From assembly GCA_002392505.1 (NCBI GenBank), contig DGHD01000021.1, positions 8,631-14,173 on the forward strand: 5,543 bases of DNA, given 5' to 3'. Positions 5,377-5,543 of this stretch are shown here, piece after piece; position 1 is the stretch's first letter; every line of letters begins with the position of its first letter. Position numbers and translations under genes: made by a program. This DNA is from Christensenella sp. UBA3857. GTDB taxonomy: Bacteria; Bacillota; Clostridia; Christensenellales; CAG-138. The notes under the pieces are model-generated. The model made no database searches. It was given only the letters and a program-made list of their open reading frames with translations, and was not told the DNA's origin.

Positions 5377-5543
5377 GTGACGCGGTGCGATAACCGCGTA
5401 ACCACGATCACGCAAGTCCGAGGAACCGCACCTGCGAGTCATATCCGAGTTTGAATACACGATGTATCGTTAGTGTAACAAAGTCGGAAAGCTCAAGTTA
5501 ATCGGAAACATCCCTCATCCACCGCTCGTTCCTCGCGGTCCCC

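Larger units (their letters stand above)
5225..5543 (-). repeat. Composite repeat element, right copy in inverted orientation, no gene
   Basis: Read on the - strand from 5543, this mirrors the left element: the inner part of hairpin module A (5514-5543), the 66-bp near-identical arm (5458-5523), a diverged stretch with hairpins at 5411-5436 and 5380-5399, a large stem at 5336-5376, then the repeat units. It lacks a counterpart of module B, since it runs directly into rsmA. The window ends inside it, just before the expected CCTTCCCC stem. No protein-coding gene is supported. Confidence 0.8.

Noticed and set aside
1..5543. Classic composite transposon
   Set aside because: No transposase, integrase or target-site duplication is visible, and the cargo is mostly core ribosomal genes.

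Overview
The window looks like bacterial chromosomal DNA from a GC-rich, low-oxygen member of the Firmicutes, most probably an uncultured gut or rumen clostridium of the Oscillospiraceae/Ruminococcaceae kind. The evidence is the clostridial-style rpsF-ssb-rpsR order, strong AAGGAGG-type ribosome binding sites, a secreted protein ending in a type I-like dockerin, and intergenic hairpin repeats of a style I associate with such genomes. The species cannot be named from the sequence.

All six convincing genes read on the + strand. Positions 1-480 hold no gene. They contain a composite repeat element made of two CCTTCCCC hairpin modules (1-52 and 361-421) around a structured core, followed by a 7-bp AT-rich tandem repeat. 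A promoter and short leader (496-590) then drive rpsF (S6), ssb and rpsR (S18), and this unit closes with a clear intrinsic terminator at 1679-1709.

A second promoter with an extended -10 (1748-1756) opens a second unit. It holds a secreted leucine-rich-repeat protein with a Pro-Thr linker and a C-terminal dockerin (1780-3081), an RsmF-like 16S rRNA m5C methyltransferase (3078-4400, ATGA overlap) and RsmA/KsgA (4405-5238, 4-base gap). Neither methyltransferase has a recognisable Shine-Dalgarno sequence, so both probably rely on translational coupling. Apart from the dockerin protein, the theme is the small ribosomal subunit: S6 and S18 bind as a pair on the platform, and RsmF and RsmA modify the decoding region.

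Positions 5239-5543 are again gene-free and carry a second copy of the left repeat element in the opposite orientation. The outer 66 bp (41-106 and 5458-5523) match with two differences. The next 58 bp match at 39 positions without gaps. Next comes a 7-bp hairpin whose sequence differs between copies, yet all seven base pairs are kept through three paired substitutions. This structure-preserving divergence is the most interesting signal. The right copy runs into the end of rsmA and supplies its stop codon. No transposase, CRISPR, tRNA or rRNA gene was found.
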